Shown in pieces: positions 25,335-35,046 of a stretch of DNA of 64,000 nt; the stretch's first letter is position 1; each line of letters opens with the position of its first letter. The position numbers and the translations under genes are program-made. The stretch is from assembly GCF_000379825.1 (NCBI RefSeq), contig NZ_KB903825.1, positions 292,583 to 356,582 on the forward strand, read 5' to 3'. The notes beneath the pieces were generated by a model. That model worked only from the letters and a program-made list of their open reading frames with translations. It had not been told where the DNA came from and did not search any database. The DNA is from Longispora albida DSM 44784 (GTDB taxonomy: Bacteria; Actinomycetota; Actinomycetes; Mycobacteriales; Micromonosporaceae).

Positions 25335-27719
25335 TCACCTTCCTGGCTCGTGGCGGCGGAGTGCCCAGCGGGTACCGAGGCACAGGAGCGCGGCCTGCGC
25401 GCACAGCACCCCGGCCGCCCACAGCCACGCGCCCGTCGAGTGCCGCCACAGCGCCTCGGCCGGCGGCCCGGCCATGATCGAGCGCAGATCCGTGGTCGCC
25501 GCAGCGGCAGCGTAGCCCCAGCGGGACGGGGAGAGCCAGGCGAGCTGCTCGACCCCGGCCCGGCCAGCCACCTCGAACAGGCCGCCGCTGAGCACGAGCT
25601 GCGCCATGACCAGGCCGACCAGCACCGGCATCGTCTGCTCCATCGTGGACACGTACGCGCTGACGAGCAGGCCCAGCACCGTGCAGGCCAGCGCGGTCAG
25701 CCACACCACCACGAACAGCTCTACGGCCGGCAGGCCCAGCACGAGCGCGTCCCGTGCCCCGGGCCGGCCGAGCAGCCCGAGGAAGACGAACAGCGCGGCC
25801 TGCACGGCGTTGACGATCGTGAAGACGAGCAGCTTGGAGGACAGGTACGCCCACGGGGACAGGCCGACGGCCCGTTCGCGGCGGTAGATGGCCCGCTCCC
25901 CCACCAGTTCCCGGATGCCGCCGGCCAGGCCGAAGAAGACCGCCCCGACGATCAGGACGACGAGGAGCTGCTGGGCTTCCGCGCTGCGGCCGAGCGGCCC
26001 GCCCGGCCGGGCGAAACCGTCGCTGCCCGGGATGATGTGCAGGAGCGCCGCGAGGCCGAGGGGCAGGCCGAGCAGCAGGGCCGCGTACATCCGGTCGGCG
26101 GCCGTCACGGCTGCCATCCGCCGGGTGAGGACACCGACCTGCCGCAGCCAGCCCTGCCGGGGCCGGGGCGCCGAGCCGGTGAACTCCTCCACCGGGGCCG
26201 CCGTGCCCTGCTCGCCCGTCCGGTTGGCGGCGAACCACTCCGCCCAGCCGTCCGGGTCGTGGTAGACCTGCTGGAACACGTCCGCGTACTCGGTGGCCCC
26301 GAAGAAGGGCAGCACGCCGTCGGGCGGGCCGTAGTAGGCGACCTTGCCGCCCCGGCCGAGCACCAGCACCCGGTCGCAGACGCTCAGGTGCAGCGGGCTG
26401 TGAGTGACCACGACGACGGTACGGCCCCGGTCGGCCAGCTCCCGCAGGCTGGTCATCACGTCCCGGTCGAGGGCCGGGTCGAGCCCGGAGGTCGGCTCGT
26501 CGAGGAACAGCAGCGAGGGCTCGGTGAGCAGCTCCAGCGCGACGGAGGTCCGCTTGCGCTGCCCGCCGGAGAGGGTGTCGATCCGCTGGTCGGCGTGCGC
26601 GGTCAGGGCGAGCTGGGCCAGCACGTCCTCGATCCGCTGGTCGCGCTCCGCCGGCGTCACGTCCGTGCCGAACCGCAGCGAGGCGGCGAAGCGGAGTGCC
26701 TTGCGGACGGTGAGCTGGCTGTGCAGGATGTCGTCCTGCGGCACGAGGCCGATCCGGTGCCGGAGGTCGTCGTACTCCTTGTAGAGGTCACGGCCCTCGT
26801 ACCAGACCGCGCCGCGCTGGGCTGGCCTGCTGCCCGTGAGCGCGCCGAGCAGAGTGGACTTACCGGCGCCGCTGGGCCCGACGACCGCGAGCAGGCTGCA
26901 CTCGGGCAGGTCGAAGGACACCCGGTCGAGCAGTGTCCGGCTGCCCTTCGCGATGACGGTCAGCGCCTCGGCGCGCAGGGAGACACGGCCGGTGTCCACG
27001 TACTCGCGGAGCTCCAGCCCGTCGAACACCATCTGGTGGTGGCCGAAGGAGAGGAGGTCGCCGGGCTGCAGGTACGCCTGGCTGACCTCCTGCCCGTTGA
27101 CGAAGGTGCCGTTGCGGGTGCCGTGGTCGAAGATCCGCACGCCGGTCTGGTCGCGGATCAGGTCGGCGTGGTAGCCGGACACGAGCAGGTCACCGAGGAC
27201 GATGTCGTTGTCGGGTGCCCGGCCGATCCTGGTCCGGGTCGCGACCGGCTGGTACCGCGCCGACGGGACCCGGCCAGCCTCGAACCTGAGCCCGACCGCC
27301 GAACTCGCGGGCACGGGAGCAGGCCCGGCCGGGGTCAAAGGCGCGTAGTCAGACGCAGCCGGTGCCGCGGGCAGGTGGTCCGGGCCGAGCTGGGTCGCCG
27401 GGGCCGGGGGTGGGCCGGACGGCGAGTCCGGGCGCAGGAGGACGGTCGGGCCGTCCGTCCCGCCCAGCCGGATCGAGCACGCCTCGACGACCTCGACCGT
27501 GGTGACCCGGCCGGCCGCGGTGTAGGTGCCGTTGCTGCTGCCGAGGTCGCGGAGCCGCCAGCCGTACCCGTCGTGGTGCAGCTCGGCGTGCTGCCGGGAG
27601 ACCCGGGGATCGTCGATCACCAGGCGGCACAGCGGGTCGCGGCCGATGGTCACCACGCCGTCGGCCGGTGTGATCCGGCGTTCCCCGCCGGGCAGCCTGA
27701 TCAGGAGCGCGTCAGTCAT
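25335..27719 (-). CDS. Tandem-FHA ABC transporter (ABCG/Rv1747-like half-transporter)
   Basis: A 794-residue fusion: two FHA domains (about 20-95 with GRDPLCRLVIDDPRVSRQHAEL and GSSNGTY; about 160-235 with GRAPDNDIVLGDLLVSGYHADL and GTRNGTF), an ATPase domain (Walker A GPSGAGKS at 281, LSGGQ at 383, Walker B LLFLDEPT at 403) and a C-terminal ABC-2-type membrane domain with about six helices (560-790). It resembles mycobacterial Rv1747, whose FHA domains bind phosphothreonines made by a neighbouring kinase. The Ser/Thr kinase gene lies 22 bases upstream, so phospho-dependent regulation is likely. The substrate is unknown. Confidence 0.93.
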   Translation of the reverse strand: MTDALLIRLPGGERRITPADGVVTIGRDPLCRLVIDDPRVSRQHAELHHDGYGWRLRDLGSSNGTYTAAGRVTTVEVVEACSIRLGGTDGPTVLLRPDSPSGPPPAPATQLGPDHLPAAPAASDYAPLTPAGPAPVPASSAVGLRFEAGRVPSARYQPVATRTRIGRAPDNDIVLGDLLVSGYHADLIRDQTGVRIFDHGTRNGTFVNGQEVSQAYLQPGDLLSFGHHQMVFDGLELREYVDTGRVSLRAEALTVIAKGSRTLLDRVSFDLPECSLLAVVGPSGAGKSTLLGALTGSRPAQRGAVWYEGRDLYKEYDDLRHRIGLVPQDDILHSQLTVRKALRFAASLRFGTDVTPAERDQRIEDVLAQLALTAHADQRIDTLSGGQRKRTSVALELLTEPSLLFLDEPTSGLDPALDRDVMTSLRELADRGRTVVVVTHSPLHLSVCDRVLVLGRGGKVAYYGPPDGVLPFFGATEYADVFQQVYHDPDGWAEWFAANRTGEQGTAAPVEEFTGSAPRPRQGWLRQVGVLTRRMAAVTAADRMYAALLLGLPLGLAALLHIIPGSDGFARPGGPLGRSAEAQQLLVVLIVGAVFFGLAGGIRELVGERAIYRRERAVGLSPWAYLSSKLLVFTIVNAVQAALFVFLGLLGRPGARDALVLGLPAVELFVVVWLTALACTVLGLLVSAYVSTMEQTMPVLVGLVMAQLVLSGGLFEVAGRAGVEQLAWLSPSRWGYAAAAATTDLRSIMAGPPAEALWRHSTGAWLWAAGVLCAQAALLCLGTRWALRRHEPGR

Positions 27720-27741
27720 GCCGTCTCACCTCTGGTGAAGG

Positions 27742-29577
27742 TCACTTCGGGAGGCGGCCGCTCATCGCGGTCGCGATCTTGGTGAGGTCGGACTGGTAGC
27801 TGCCGTAGGACGAACTGCTGCTGCTCACGGCGACCTGGACGATGACCTGGCCCTGCCGGAAGAAGATGGCGCCCTCGGTGCGGTCGCCAGCGTTGTACAC
27901 CGCGAACGACTCCTCACCGAGCTTCGGCACCGTGAACTGCTTCCACCCGCACCGTTCGGCCGTCGTCTTCACCGAGGCGAAGAACGGGGCTGCCGCCGTG
28001 CCGTAGAACCCGGCGACGGACGAGCTGACGTACGGGTACCCGGAGCCGCTGGTGTAGAAACTGTTCGCCGTGTGCGCGCCGATCGCGCTGCTGTTCACGC
28101 TCTTCTCGGCGCAGAGCGCGAGCTTGGTCAGCCCGCCGTGCAGCGCGCGGGAGTCGCTGCTCGCGTACACACCGGATTCCTTGATCTTCATCGCCGCGGC
28201 GATGTCGCCGACCGAGACCAGGACCGGTTCGAGGGCGGTGACGGCCGGCGGCGGGACACTGTGGTCGACGGGCGCCTCGGTGCCCTTGCCCTTGTCGGAG
28301 CTGCCGTACGTGCCGTCCGATGACGAGCCGGTCAGGTCGAACAGCGTGCTGACCCGGGAGAGGCAGCACAGGCCGAGGACCGCGATGGCCATGCCGGCCG
28401 CGATCCAGGCGATGACCTTGCGGCTGGAGGACTTCCCCGCAGGCGCGGGTCCGCCGAAGTAGCCGGCGGCCGCGTTGCCCAGGCTGGGCCCGGGTCCGGG
28501 GCCGAAGCTCGGGCTCGGCCCGGGACCGGGACCGAAACTCGGGCTCGGTCCAGGACCGGGGCCGAAGCTCGGCGGCGGCGGGGTCAGGTGCGGGGAGGAC
28601 GAGGGCGGCGGGCCGTAGCCCGGTGGCGGGGTCAGCGGCGGCCGGCCCATCGAGGTCGGCGGGATCGGCGGCACCCCGGGCGGGAAACCGGCCGGGAGAC
28701 CGGCTGTGGTCTCCGGCGGCGCGGTACGCAGCGCGCGCAGCCAGGTCGCCGCCGAGGCCGGGCGCGCGTCGGCCTGCACGGACAGCATCTGCAGGATGCC
28801 GCCAGCGACCCGGTCGTGGCCGGGACCGAGCACCGTGGCGAGCCGCTGCCCCATGCCTGCCGTGTCGCCGGGGATGGGCATCTCGCCGGTCAGTGCGTAG
28901 TAGACGGTCGCTCCGAGCGTGTAGCGGTCCGTCGCCGGGGTGTACTCGCCCCTGGCCAGGGACTCCGGTGCCATGAACGGCGCGGTGCCGAAGATCCGCG
29001 AGGTGGCGGCCGTGCTGTGGAAGCGGACGAGGCCGAAGTCGACCAGGTACACGCGGCCGTCGTCGGCGAGCAGCACGTTGGCCGGCTTGATGTCGCGGTG
29101 CAGGACGGTCGAGCCGCTGGTGTCGCGGCCGCTGTGGAGGTAGTCGATGGCCTCGGCGATCGGTTCGAGCGGTGCCAGGACTCCGAGGCCGCTGATCTGC
29201 CCGCCTTCGAGGGCTTCCTGGAGGCTGCGGCCCTCGATCCACTTCATGACGAAGTAGAGGCGGCGGCCGGTGGTCTCCCCGGCGGCCCCGGCGGCGTGCG
29301 GGGGCGCGCCGACGAACACCTCCTTGACCTTGACCAGCGCCGGGTGTTCGAGCTGGGTGGCCAGCGCGGCCTGGAGACGCAGCTCGTCCAGCCCCTGACC
29401 TGCCCGATCACCGTCCACGATATCGATAATCTTCACCGCATAGGAGAAGGGCTGGCCTCCGTGGTACTCGATGGCCTGCCACACCTCACCCTCCCCGCCG
29501 GCGGCGCGGCGCTGGGCGAGCTCGTAGCGGTCGGGGGCTTCTGCTGGTCCGGCGTAATGGCGATCTTCGTGCGGCAC
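27742..29577 (-). CDS. Membrane Ser/Thr protein kinase with extracellular domain
   Basis: A 611-residue kinase from GTG 29577 (PHEDRHYAG). The catalytic domain (about 17-285) contains the Gly loop RRAAGGEGEVWQA, Lys in YAVKII, HRDIKPANVLL (160-170) and DFGL. The juxtamembrane part is a Pro-rich linker with a tripled PSFGPGPGPS unit, then one membrane helix (VIAWIAAGMAIAVLGLCCL) and an extracellular C-terminal domain of about 180 residues (VTALEPVLVSVGDIAAAMKI onward) resembling PknH-type sensor domains. It precedes the tandem-FHA transporter and is its probable partner kinase. Confidence 0.9.
   Translation of the reverse strand: MPHEDRHYAGPAEAPDRYELAQRRAAGGEGEVWQAIEYHGGQPFSYAVKIIDIVDGDRAGQGLDELRLQAALATQLEHPALVKVKEVFVGAPPHAAGAAGETTGRRLYFVMKWIEGRSLQEALEGGQISGLGVLAPLEPIAEAIDYLHSGRDTSGSTVLHRDIKPANVLLADDGRVYLVDFGLVRFHSTAATSRIFGTAPFMAPESLARGEYTPATDRYTLGATVYYALTGEMPIPGDTAGMGQRLATVLGPGHDRVAGGILQMLSVQADARPASAATWLRALRTAPPETTAGLPAGFPPGVPPIPPTSMGRPPLTPPPGYGPPPSSSPHLTPPPPSFGPGPGPSPSFGPGPGPSPSFGPGPGPSLGNAAAGYFGGPAPAGKSSSRKVIAWIAAGMAIAVLGLCCLSRVSTLFDLTGSSSDGTYGSSDKGKGTEAPVDHSVPPPAVTALEPVLVSVGDIAAAMKIKESGVYASSDSRALHGGLTKLALCAEKSVNSSAIGAHTANSFYTSGSGYPYVSSSVAGFYGTAAAPFFASVKTTAERCGWKQFTVPKLGEESFAVYNAGDRTEGAIFFRQGQVIVQVAVSSSSSSYGSYQSDLTKIATAMSGRLPK
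28482..28571 (-). repeat. Three 30-bp tandem repeats inside the kinase gene
   Basis: Three copies of a 30-bp unit encode PSFGPGPGPS in the linker between the kinase domain and membrane helix. The copies differ at a few third-codon positions, so the expansion is not very recent. Confidence 0.85.
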
Positions 29578-29694
29578 GCGCCCATCTTGCCAGCCGGGCG
29601 CAACACTGCACGTCCACACAGGACGCACAACGTGCCACACCGGTTGTCCAGTTCAGGCAGAAAACACCAAAATCATGATTTTGTACCCTCACCG

Positions 29695-30330
29695 TCACAC
29701 GCTGGCGACAACCCATTCCACCAGCGGACGGAGCTTCGTCCAGCCGGCAGCCACCACACCGCCGAAGTCCTCCGCGGCCAGCACATCCCCGGCAGGCATG
29801 GACCGCCCGGCCGTCAGGTACTCGCGGCGCATGAGGTCGAGGCGGGGGTGGCCGGCGGGTACGCCACGCGGCCGGGTCTTCACCTGTTCCCCGCCCAGCT
29901 CGAAGCCGTCCTTCTCCAGCTTCGCGGTGATCGCGGCGATCTGGCCCCCGGTGGCCGTGTTGTCCACGGCCGCCCGGTAGCTGGCGACCTGGGCGCGGTC
30001 GCGGGCGTGGAACCCGGCGCCGATCAGCACGCCGTCCGCGTCGATCTGGAGGTAGTAGCCGACGCCCGGTGACATCTCGACGAAGCCGCCCTGGTGGAGC
30101 TTGTACGGGGACTTGTCCGCCGAGAAGCGGATGTCGCGGTACGGCCGGAACATCACCACGGAGCCGCCACCGAACGACGGTGCCAGCCGGTCCAGGAGTG
30201 CCCGCATGGGCTCCCGGACCGCCGACTCGTACTCGTCCTTGTGCGCGGCCCAGTACGCCTTCGAGTTGTCGGCCAGCAGGCCCTCGTAGAACGCGAACGT
30301 GCCGGCGCTGAACCCCGTCCCACCAGCCAT
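29695..30330 (-). CDS. DUF2461 family protein
   Basis: A 211-residue protein matching DUF2461 throughout: FYEGLLADNSKAYWAAHKDEYE at the N-terminus, FRPYRDIRFSADKSPYKLHQGG and GYYLQIDADGVLIGAGFH in the middle. The family is common in bacteria and has no defined function. It is transcribed alone, between the kinase gene and the lipoprotein gene. Confidence 0.92.
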   Translation of the reverse strand: MAGGTGFSAGTFAFYEGLLADNSKAYWAAHKDEYESAVREPMRALLDRLAPSFGGGSVVMFRPYRDIRFSADKSPYKLHQGGFVEMSPGVGYYLQIDADGVLIGAGFHARDRAQVASYRAAVDNTATGGQIAAITAKLEKDGFELGGEQVKTRPRGVPAGHPRLDLMRREYLTAGRSMPAGDVLAAEDFGGVVAAGWTKLRPLVEWVVASV

Positions 30331-30362
30331 GTCCTCAGCCTACGATCCGGCTGCCCGCTTTC

Positions 30363-31232
30363 TTATGATTCCGAGGTAACCAGCGCTGGCGCGCCCTCGC
30401 CGCTCACCAGGACGCGGTCGCCGAGCGGCTTGGCCAGCGTGACCTGGTACGGCGCCGACCGGTACACCATGCTGTAGGCGCAGCTGCTGCTCTTCTCGCC
30501 GGGTGCGGTGCCCTTCACGATCTTCTTGATCGAGACGACGGCGACGGCCTCCGACTCCTTGACCTCCGCCTCGTACGCGTACTCCGGGTCGCCCGGGCAT
30601 GGCCGTTGCAGGGCCTCCACCTCGACGGTCAGCGTCGTGCCGGAGCTCTTCACCTTCGCGTAGGGGCTGGCTTTGACCGGGCCGGCGCCGGGCGGGCTCC
30701 AGTACTCCGGCTCCGCGAGGGCCGGCCAGGCGACCGTGATCTCGGCGGTCTCGAAGATCCAGGCCGGCAGGTCCCCGAGCCGGTCGTGCCGGAACGCCGC
30801 CGTACCGAGCCGCACCGACGTCACCTTCAGCGGCGTGACCTTGGCCGCCGGGGCGGGGTCCGGAACCTTGCTCAGCTGGGCCCACGCGTCCTGCGCGCTG
30901 CGCAGCGGGCGGCCGTCCGGCGCGTTCACCGGCCCCCTCGGCAACCCGGCCGCCAGCTCGAAGCTGCGGAGTTGCAGGGCGAGCTTCACGTTCTCCGTCT
31001 GGGACGGGTGGGAGACGATCACGAACGGGTCGGCTCCCGGCAGGTTCACGACCGGCCGGGGTTTCCTGCTGGCCGGGTATCCGGACCAGGCGGCCAGCGC
31101 GGCCCCCGCCGCCCCGCTGGCCTGCGTGCCCGGCGTCCCCGGCCCGCCAGGCATCGACGACCCATCGCCCGGCACGGTGCGGGCGCACCCGGCCAGCGCG
31201 AACAGCACCATCACTATCCATACTCGACGCAT
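30363..31232 (-). CDS. Lipoprotein of unknown function
   Basis: From ATG 31232 this is a 289-residue exported protein with a clear lipobox (IVMVLFALAGC), so the cysteine at about residue 16 should be lipidated. The mature part starts with a Gly/Ser/Pro linker and continues as beta-rich sequence with two cysteines (RPCPGD, SSSCAYS). I do not recognise the domain. No Shine-Dalgarno is visible near this ATG; the choice rests on the signal peptide. It follows the S1 protease gene on the same strand by about 55 bases and may be co-transcribed with it. Confidence 0.72.
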   Translation of the reverse strand: MRRVWIVMVLFALAGCARTVPGDGSSMPGGPGTPGTQASGAAGAALAAWSGYPASRKPRPVVNLPGADPFVIVSHPSQTENVKLALQLRSFELAAGLPRGPVNAPDGRPLRSAQDAWAQLSKVPDPAPAAKVTPLKVTSVRLGTAAFRHDRLGDLPAWIFETAEITVAWPALAEPEYWSPPGAGPVKASPYAKVKSSGTTLTVEVEALQRPCPGDPEYAYEAEVKESEAVAVVSIKKIVKGTAPGEKSSSCAYSMVYRSAPYQVTLAKPLGDRVLVSGEGAPALVTSES

Positions 31233-31287
31233 GCCGGTTGGACGCGGGAACCGGCTGCCCGGTTCCCGCACCCGTCATCGATCAGCG

Positions 31288-32484
31288 TCAGCCGGTGACG
31301 ACGCCGATGCCGAAGTCGTTCCATGCCGTCCCGAAGTCCTGGAACAACAGGTCCGAGCCGTTCACACCGGAGATGGTGCCCTTGGCGATCACCCGGTCGG
31401 CGCCGGACAGGCTGAACACCGGCCCGCCGCTGTCCCCGCCCTGCGAGCCCGGGCGGCCGTCGAGCTGCCGCGCGGTCACGAGGTCGTTGTAGCACTCCCG
31501 GTTGCCGTAGGCGTCGTTGCCGCAGTAGCTGTACGTCCAGACGTTGTTGACGCGGAAGTTGCACACCGCTCCGGTCCGCGAGCCCGACGTGCACAGGTAC
31601 TCGCTGGACGCGACCCAGTCCCAGCCGGCCACGCCCTTGGTGAACTCGCCGGAGCCGACCCCGCCGTCCCACATCCGGCCGGCGACACTCGCGTTGATCA
31701 GGAGCAGGTCGTGCCCGACGTGCTCGGCGGCGCCGGTACCGAAGAACCGGGTGTCGTTGCCGTTGTTCCAGCCGCCGTTCGTCCGGCCGCAGTGCCCGGC
31801 CGTCAGCATCCGGCCACCGGTCACGGGCCAGCCGGCCGTGCACCACGCGCCGTTGTCGTTGTTCTGGATCCGGCCGCCTCCGTAGTAGGGGGCGTAGTCG
31901 TCGAGCCGCCCCGTCGTACTCGGCCGGGTCTTCTCGACCACGGTCACCGGGATCGGCGACAGGCCCGCCAGCCCGGCGGGTAGCGCGCTGGCCGCGAGGC
32001 CGGTGCCCGGGTCGGCACCGAGGTAGAGCGCGCTGCCGTCGTAGGCCACCTCGATCGTGTGGTACGGCGAAGAGCGGTTGGCCTGGAGATAACCGGAGAG
32101 GCCGGCGGCAGCGGTCCGGAGTTCCTCCCGCGAGTAGGCCGCTGGCTCGACCGTGACCGTGGCTGTGGCGCGTGCCCGGTCGACGGCTTTGGCGACGGGC
32201 TTGGGCAGCTCGCCCTTCCACCACAGGGTGACCCGGCCGCCGGCCAGGCCGATGCCAGCGAAGCCGGCCGGGCCGGATTCGCGTTCGACGGCCCAGCGGA
32301 TCTCGCTGGCCGCGGACTTCAGCGGCAGCTGCGCCGCCATGATGGCCTTGTCCGCCGCGCTGATGGAGCCGACGCCGCGCGGGGCCGGTTTCGCCGGTGC
32401 CGCCGAGCCGGGAGTGCCGGGCAGCAAGGTGAGGAAGAGGGCCACACCTGTGACACCCACCGTGAGAGCAGTTCTTCTGCGCAC
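31288..32484 (-). CDS. Secreted trypsin-like serine protease (S1) with pro-region
   Basis: A 398-residue preproprotease. Signal peptide about 1-28 (ends GSA-AP), pro-region to about residue 185, then a chymotrypsin-like domain. The catalytic triad is visible as H231 (TAGHC), D259 (HDLLLI) and S352 (GDSGGP). Paired cysteines flank the His and the segment around 298-331. The alpha-lytic/streptogrisin type is likely, with the pro-region acting as a folding aid. It is the first of four protease genes within 6.6 kb. Confidence 0.92.
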   Translation of the reverse strand: MRRRTALTVGVTGVALFLTLLPGTPGSAAPAKPAPRGVGSISAADKAIMAAQLPLKSAASEIRWAVERESGPAGFAGIGLAGGRVTLWWKGELPKPVAKAVDRARATATVTVEPAAYSREELRTAAAGLSGYLQANRSSPYHTIEVAYDGSALYLGADPGTGLAASALPAGLAGLSPIPVTVVEKTRPSTTGRLDDYAPYYGGGRIQNNDNGAWCTAGWPVTGGRMLTAGHCGRTNGGWNNGNDTRFFGTGAAEHVGHDLLLINASVAGRMWDGGVGSGEFTKGVAGWDWVASSEYLCTSGSRTGAVCNFRVNNVWTYSYCGNDAYGNRECYNDLVTARQLDGRPGSQGGDSGGPVFSLSGADRVIAKGTISGVNGSDLLFQDFGTAWNDFGIGVVTG

Positions 32485-32665
32485 GAATTCGCCTCTGCTT
32501 CTTCAGGGGATATGACGAAACGGAGGCTATGCCCGCCAAGGCACCGGAAGGTCCGATCGTCGGCATGGCGACATCCACTGTGGACACCTTCCGTCACCGT
32601 GGAAACGCCAGGCCGTCAAAAAGCGATAAACATCGATTCTCGTACCCGGAACAGGAGAACCGCCC

Positions 32666-33805
32666 GTGACGGAAGGCCCAGCCCGGCCGGCGATCGTCTC
32701 CCTGATGGCCGCCTCGGTCGCGTCGCAGTCCCTGATCGTCGTGCTGGCTCCGGCGATGGTCCGGGTGGCCGGTGAGTTCTCCGCACCGGTCGGCATGGTC
32801 AGCCAGGCACGCTCGTTCACCGCGGTGGCGGCGATCGCCGTGTCGGCTCTGCTCGGGCCGGTCATCGGCCGGCTGGGGCCCGGGCGCGTGATCGCAGCCG
32901 GGGCGACCGTCGCCGTCGTGGCCTGCGCGGTCATCGGGCTGTCCGGGACACTGTGGTTGTTCCTCGGCGCCCATCTCCTGGCTGGCATCGCGATCGCGCT
33001 CCTGCTCTCGGCGTCGTTCGCCGGTGCCGCCGCGAGCGGAGAGCACCGGGCCCGCGCGCTCGGCCTGGTCGCGGGCGCCAACTCGCTCGCGTGGATCGCC
33101 GTCAACCCGCTCTCGGGCTTCCTGACCGAGGCGCTGTCCTGGCGGCTCGCGTACTGCGTACCAGCGGCCGCCGCGCTCGGGGCACTCGCGACCGCCCGCC
33201 ACGCCCCCGCCGCCCGGCACACAGAACCATCCGGCACCTCTCTCAGGGCGCTGCTCGCGATCGGGCCGGCCCGGAACTGGCTGCTCGCCGAGCTGGCCGC
33301 CTACAGCGCGTGGACGGCCGTCCTCACCTTCACCGGCCCGCTGCTCGTCCAGCGGGACCACGTACCGGAGTCGGTCACCGGCGTCGCCCTCGGGCTCGGG
33401 GCCGGGGCGTTCTTCCTGACGTCCACTTCGGGTTTCGTCGCGAGGCGTCCGAGGAACCTGCGCCGCACGGCGCTCGGGGCTTCGCTGGCCGTCGCCGTGC
33501 TGAGCGCGCTCCTGTTCGCGCTCGACGTGTCCCCTTGGTTCACCGTCCTCGCCTTCTGCCTGCTCGGCGCGTCGGCCGGAGTTCGTACCCCGGCGGCCAC
33601 CCTGATCGGCGTGACCGCACTGCCGGGCCAGGCCACCACTCTCATGGCCGCACGGACCGGCATCACGCAGCTCGGGTACTTCCTCGGGGCCGTGGCCAGC
33701 GGCTCGCTGCTCGCCTGGGGCGGCTTCGCTGCGGTGGGTGCCGCCGTCCTGCCTGGGATGGTGCTGGCGGGCTGCCTGCTGGCGTACCGCGTAAAGCTGT
33801 TCTGA
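32666..33805 (+). CDS. MFS transporter
   Basis: A 379-residue membrane protein with about 12 hydrophobic segments, of the drug/sugar exporter type (AraJ/YbcL-like). GTG 32666 begins just after GAACCGCCC, with a weak ribosome site (GGAACAGGAG). The loop GPVIGRLGPGRV after helix 2 is the expected MFS motif A region. It is divergent from the S1 protease gene. The substrate cannot be predicted. Confidence 0.87.
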   Translation: MTEGPARPAIVSLMAASVASQSLIVVLAPAMVRVAGEFSAPVGMVSQARSFTAVAAIAVSALLGPVIGRLGPGRVIAAGATVAVVACAVIGLSGTLWLFLGAHLLAGIAIALLLSASFAGAAASGEHRARALGLVAGANSLAWIAVNPLSGFLTEALSWRLAYCVPAAAALGALATARHAPAARHTEPSGTSLRALLAIGPARNWLLAELAAYSAWTAVLTFTGPLLVQRDHVPESVTGVALGLGAGAFFLTSTSGFVARRPRNLRRTALGASLAVAVLSALLFALDVSPWFTVLAFCLLGASAGVRTPAATLIGVTALPGQATTLMAARTGITQLGYFLGAVASGSLLAWGGFAAVGAAVLPGMVLAGCLLAYRVKLF

Positions 33806-33959
33806 GGAAGGTGTAAGGGCGGCGCAAGACATCAGCCGGAAAGCCTCCACTGTGGCGCCACACCTATCGAATAACTTCCATCTGCGACTGTGACGGCCGT
33901 AACATCTCCCGCAGCCCGGGCGGCAAGGTCATCCGGGACCCCTCGCGAGGAGGTACATC

Positions 33960-34904
33960 ATGGACCGTCCTTCCGGAATCTGGCGGCGCGTGGCAGGCGC
34001 CGGCTTCGCCCTCGGCCTCGTCCTCACCGGAGTGACGCCGGCCGGTGCCGGTGCCGCCGGTGACGTGCTCGCCGCTTTCTGCGCGGACGACCACAGCAGC
34101 GCACGGGTACGCCCCGGCAGCGCGCTCCCCGAGCGCAACCACATCACCCCGGCCGAGCAGGCGGCCGCTGAGCGCGACGCCCAGCAGCGGTTCGCGGCGC
34201 GGGTCGCCCAGGGCTTCACCCCGGCGGCTGCCGTCACCGTGCCGGTGGTCTTCCACGTCGTCACGGGCTCCGGCGGGGCCGGCAACCTCACCGACGCCAC
34301 CGTCAGCGCGCAGATCAGCGCGATGAACGAGCACTTCTCCGGGGGCGAGAACGCCGGGGCGCCCGACACCGGCTACCGGTTCACGCTCCAGGAGACGAAG
34401 CGGTGGGCCAACGCGAACTGGTTCAACAACGTGGACAGCCCGTCGGTCGAGGCGGACATGAAGGGCTCGACCAGGGTCGGCGGGGCCAGCACCCTGAACA
34501 TCTGGTCCACCAACACCGGTTACCTGGGCTTCGCGACCTTCCCGTCCTGGTACGACCGGGACCCGGAGCTCGACGGCGTGGTCATCCAGTACGGCTCGGT
34601 CCCGGGCGGACCGATCGCCAACTACAACGAGGGCGACACCGCCACCCACGAGACCGGCCACTGGCTCGGGCTCTACCACACCTTCCAGGGCGGGTGTAAC
34701 GGCAAGGGCGACGAGGTGGCCGACACCCCGGCGCAGAGCTCCCCGACCAACGGCTGCCCGATCGGCCGGGACAGCTGCAACAAGAAGCCCGGCGTGGACC
34801 CGATCCACAACTACATGGACTACTCCTACGACTCCTGCTACTACGAGTTCACCACCGGGCAGGTCACCCGGATGAACAGCATGTGGACGGCGTACCGCGC
34901 CTGA
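33960..34904 (+). CDS. Secreted M43-family zinc metalloprotease (pappalysin-like)
   Basis: A 314-residue secreted protease. A perfect ribosome site (AGGAGG) precedes ATG 33960. The signal peptide ends near AGA-GA, the pro-segment runs to about residue 90, and the catalytic part contains the extended zinc motif HETGHWLGLYH (H230, E231, H234, H240) with the Met-turn NYMDYS at about 284. Cysteines CNGKGD...CPIG...C are as in cytophagalysin-type enzymes. Cytophagalysin relatives degrade extracellular proteins. Confidence 0.93.
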   Translation: MDRPSGIWRRVAGAGFALGLVLTGVTPAGAGAAGDVLAAFCADDHSSARVRPGSALPERNHITPAEQAAAERDAQQRFAARVAQGFTPAAAVTVPVVFHVVTGSGGAGNLTDATVSAQISAMNEHFSGGENAGAPDTGYRFTLQETKRWANANWFNNVDSPSVEADMKGSTRVGGASTLNIWSTNTGYLGFATFPSWYDRDPELDGVVIQYGSVPGGPIANYNEGDTATHETGHWLGLYHTFQGGCNGKGDEVADTPAQSSPTNGCPIGRDSCNKKPGVDPIHNYMDYSYDSCYYEFTTGQVTRMNSMWTAYRA

Positions 34905-34919
34905 GCACGACCGATGGCG

Positions 34920-34951
34920 GAGCCCGGCACCGGGTGCGGTGCCGGGCTCCT
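34920..34951 (+). terminator. Hairpin terminator after the M43 protease gene
   Basis: Perfect 13-bp stem GGAGCCCGGCACC / GGTGCCGGGCTCC with a 6-base loop, followed by TCTGT, 15 bases after the stop codon. Confidence 0.85.
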
Positions 34952-35046
34952 CTGTGGACTGAAAGGCGGATTGTGAGGGCCAGGTAAACCTGGCAGCCTT
35001 TCCCGGCCAGCTCGGTGGGTGGACCGAGCGGAGACAGGGGAAAGTC

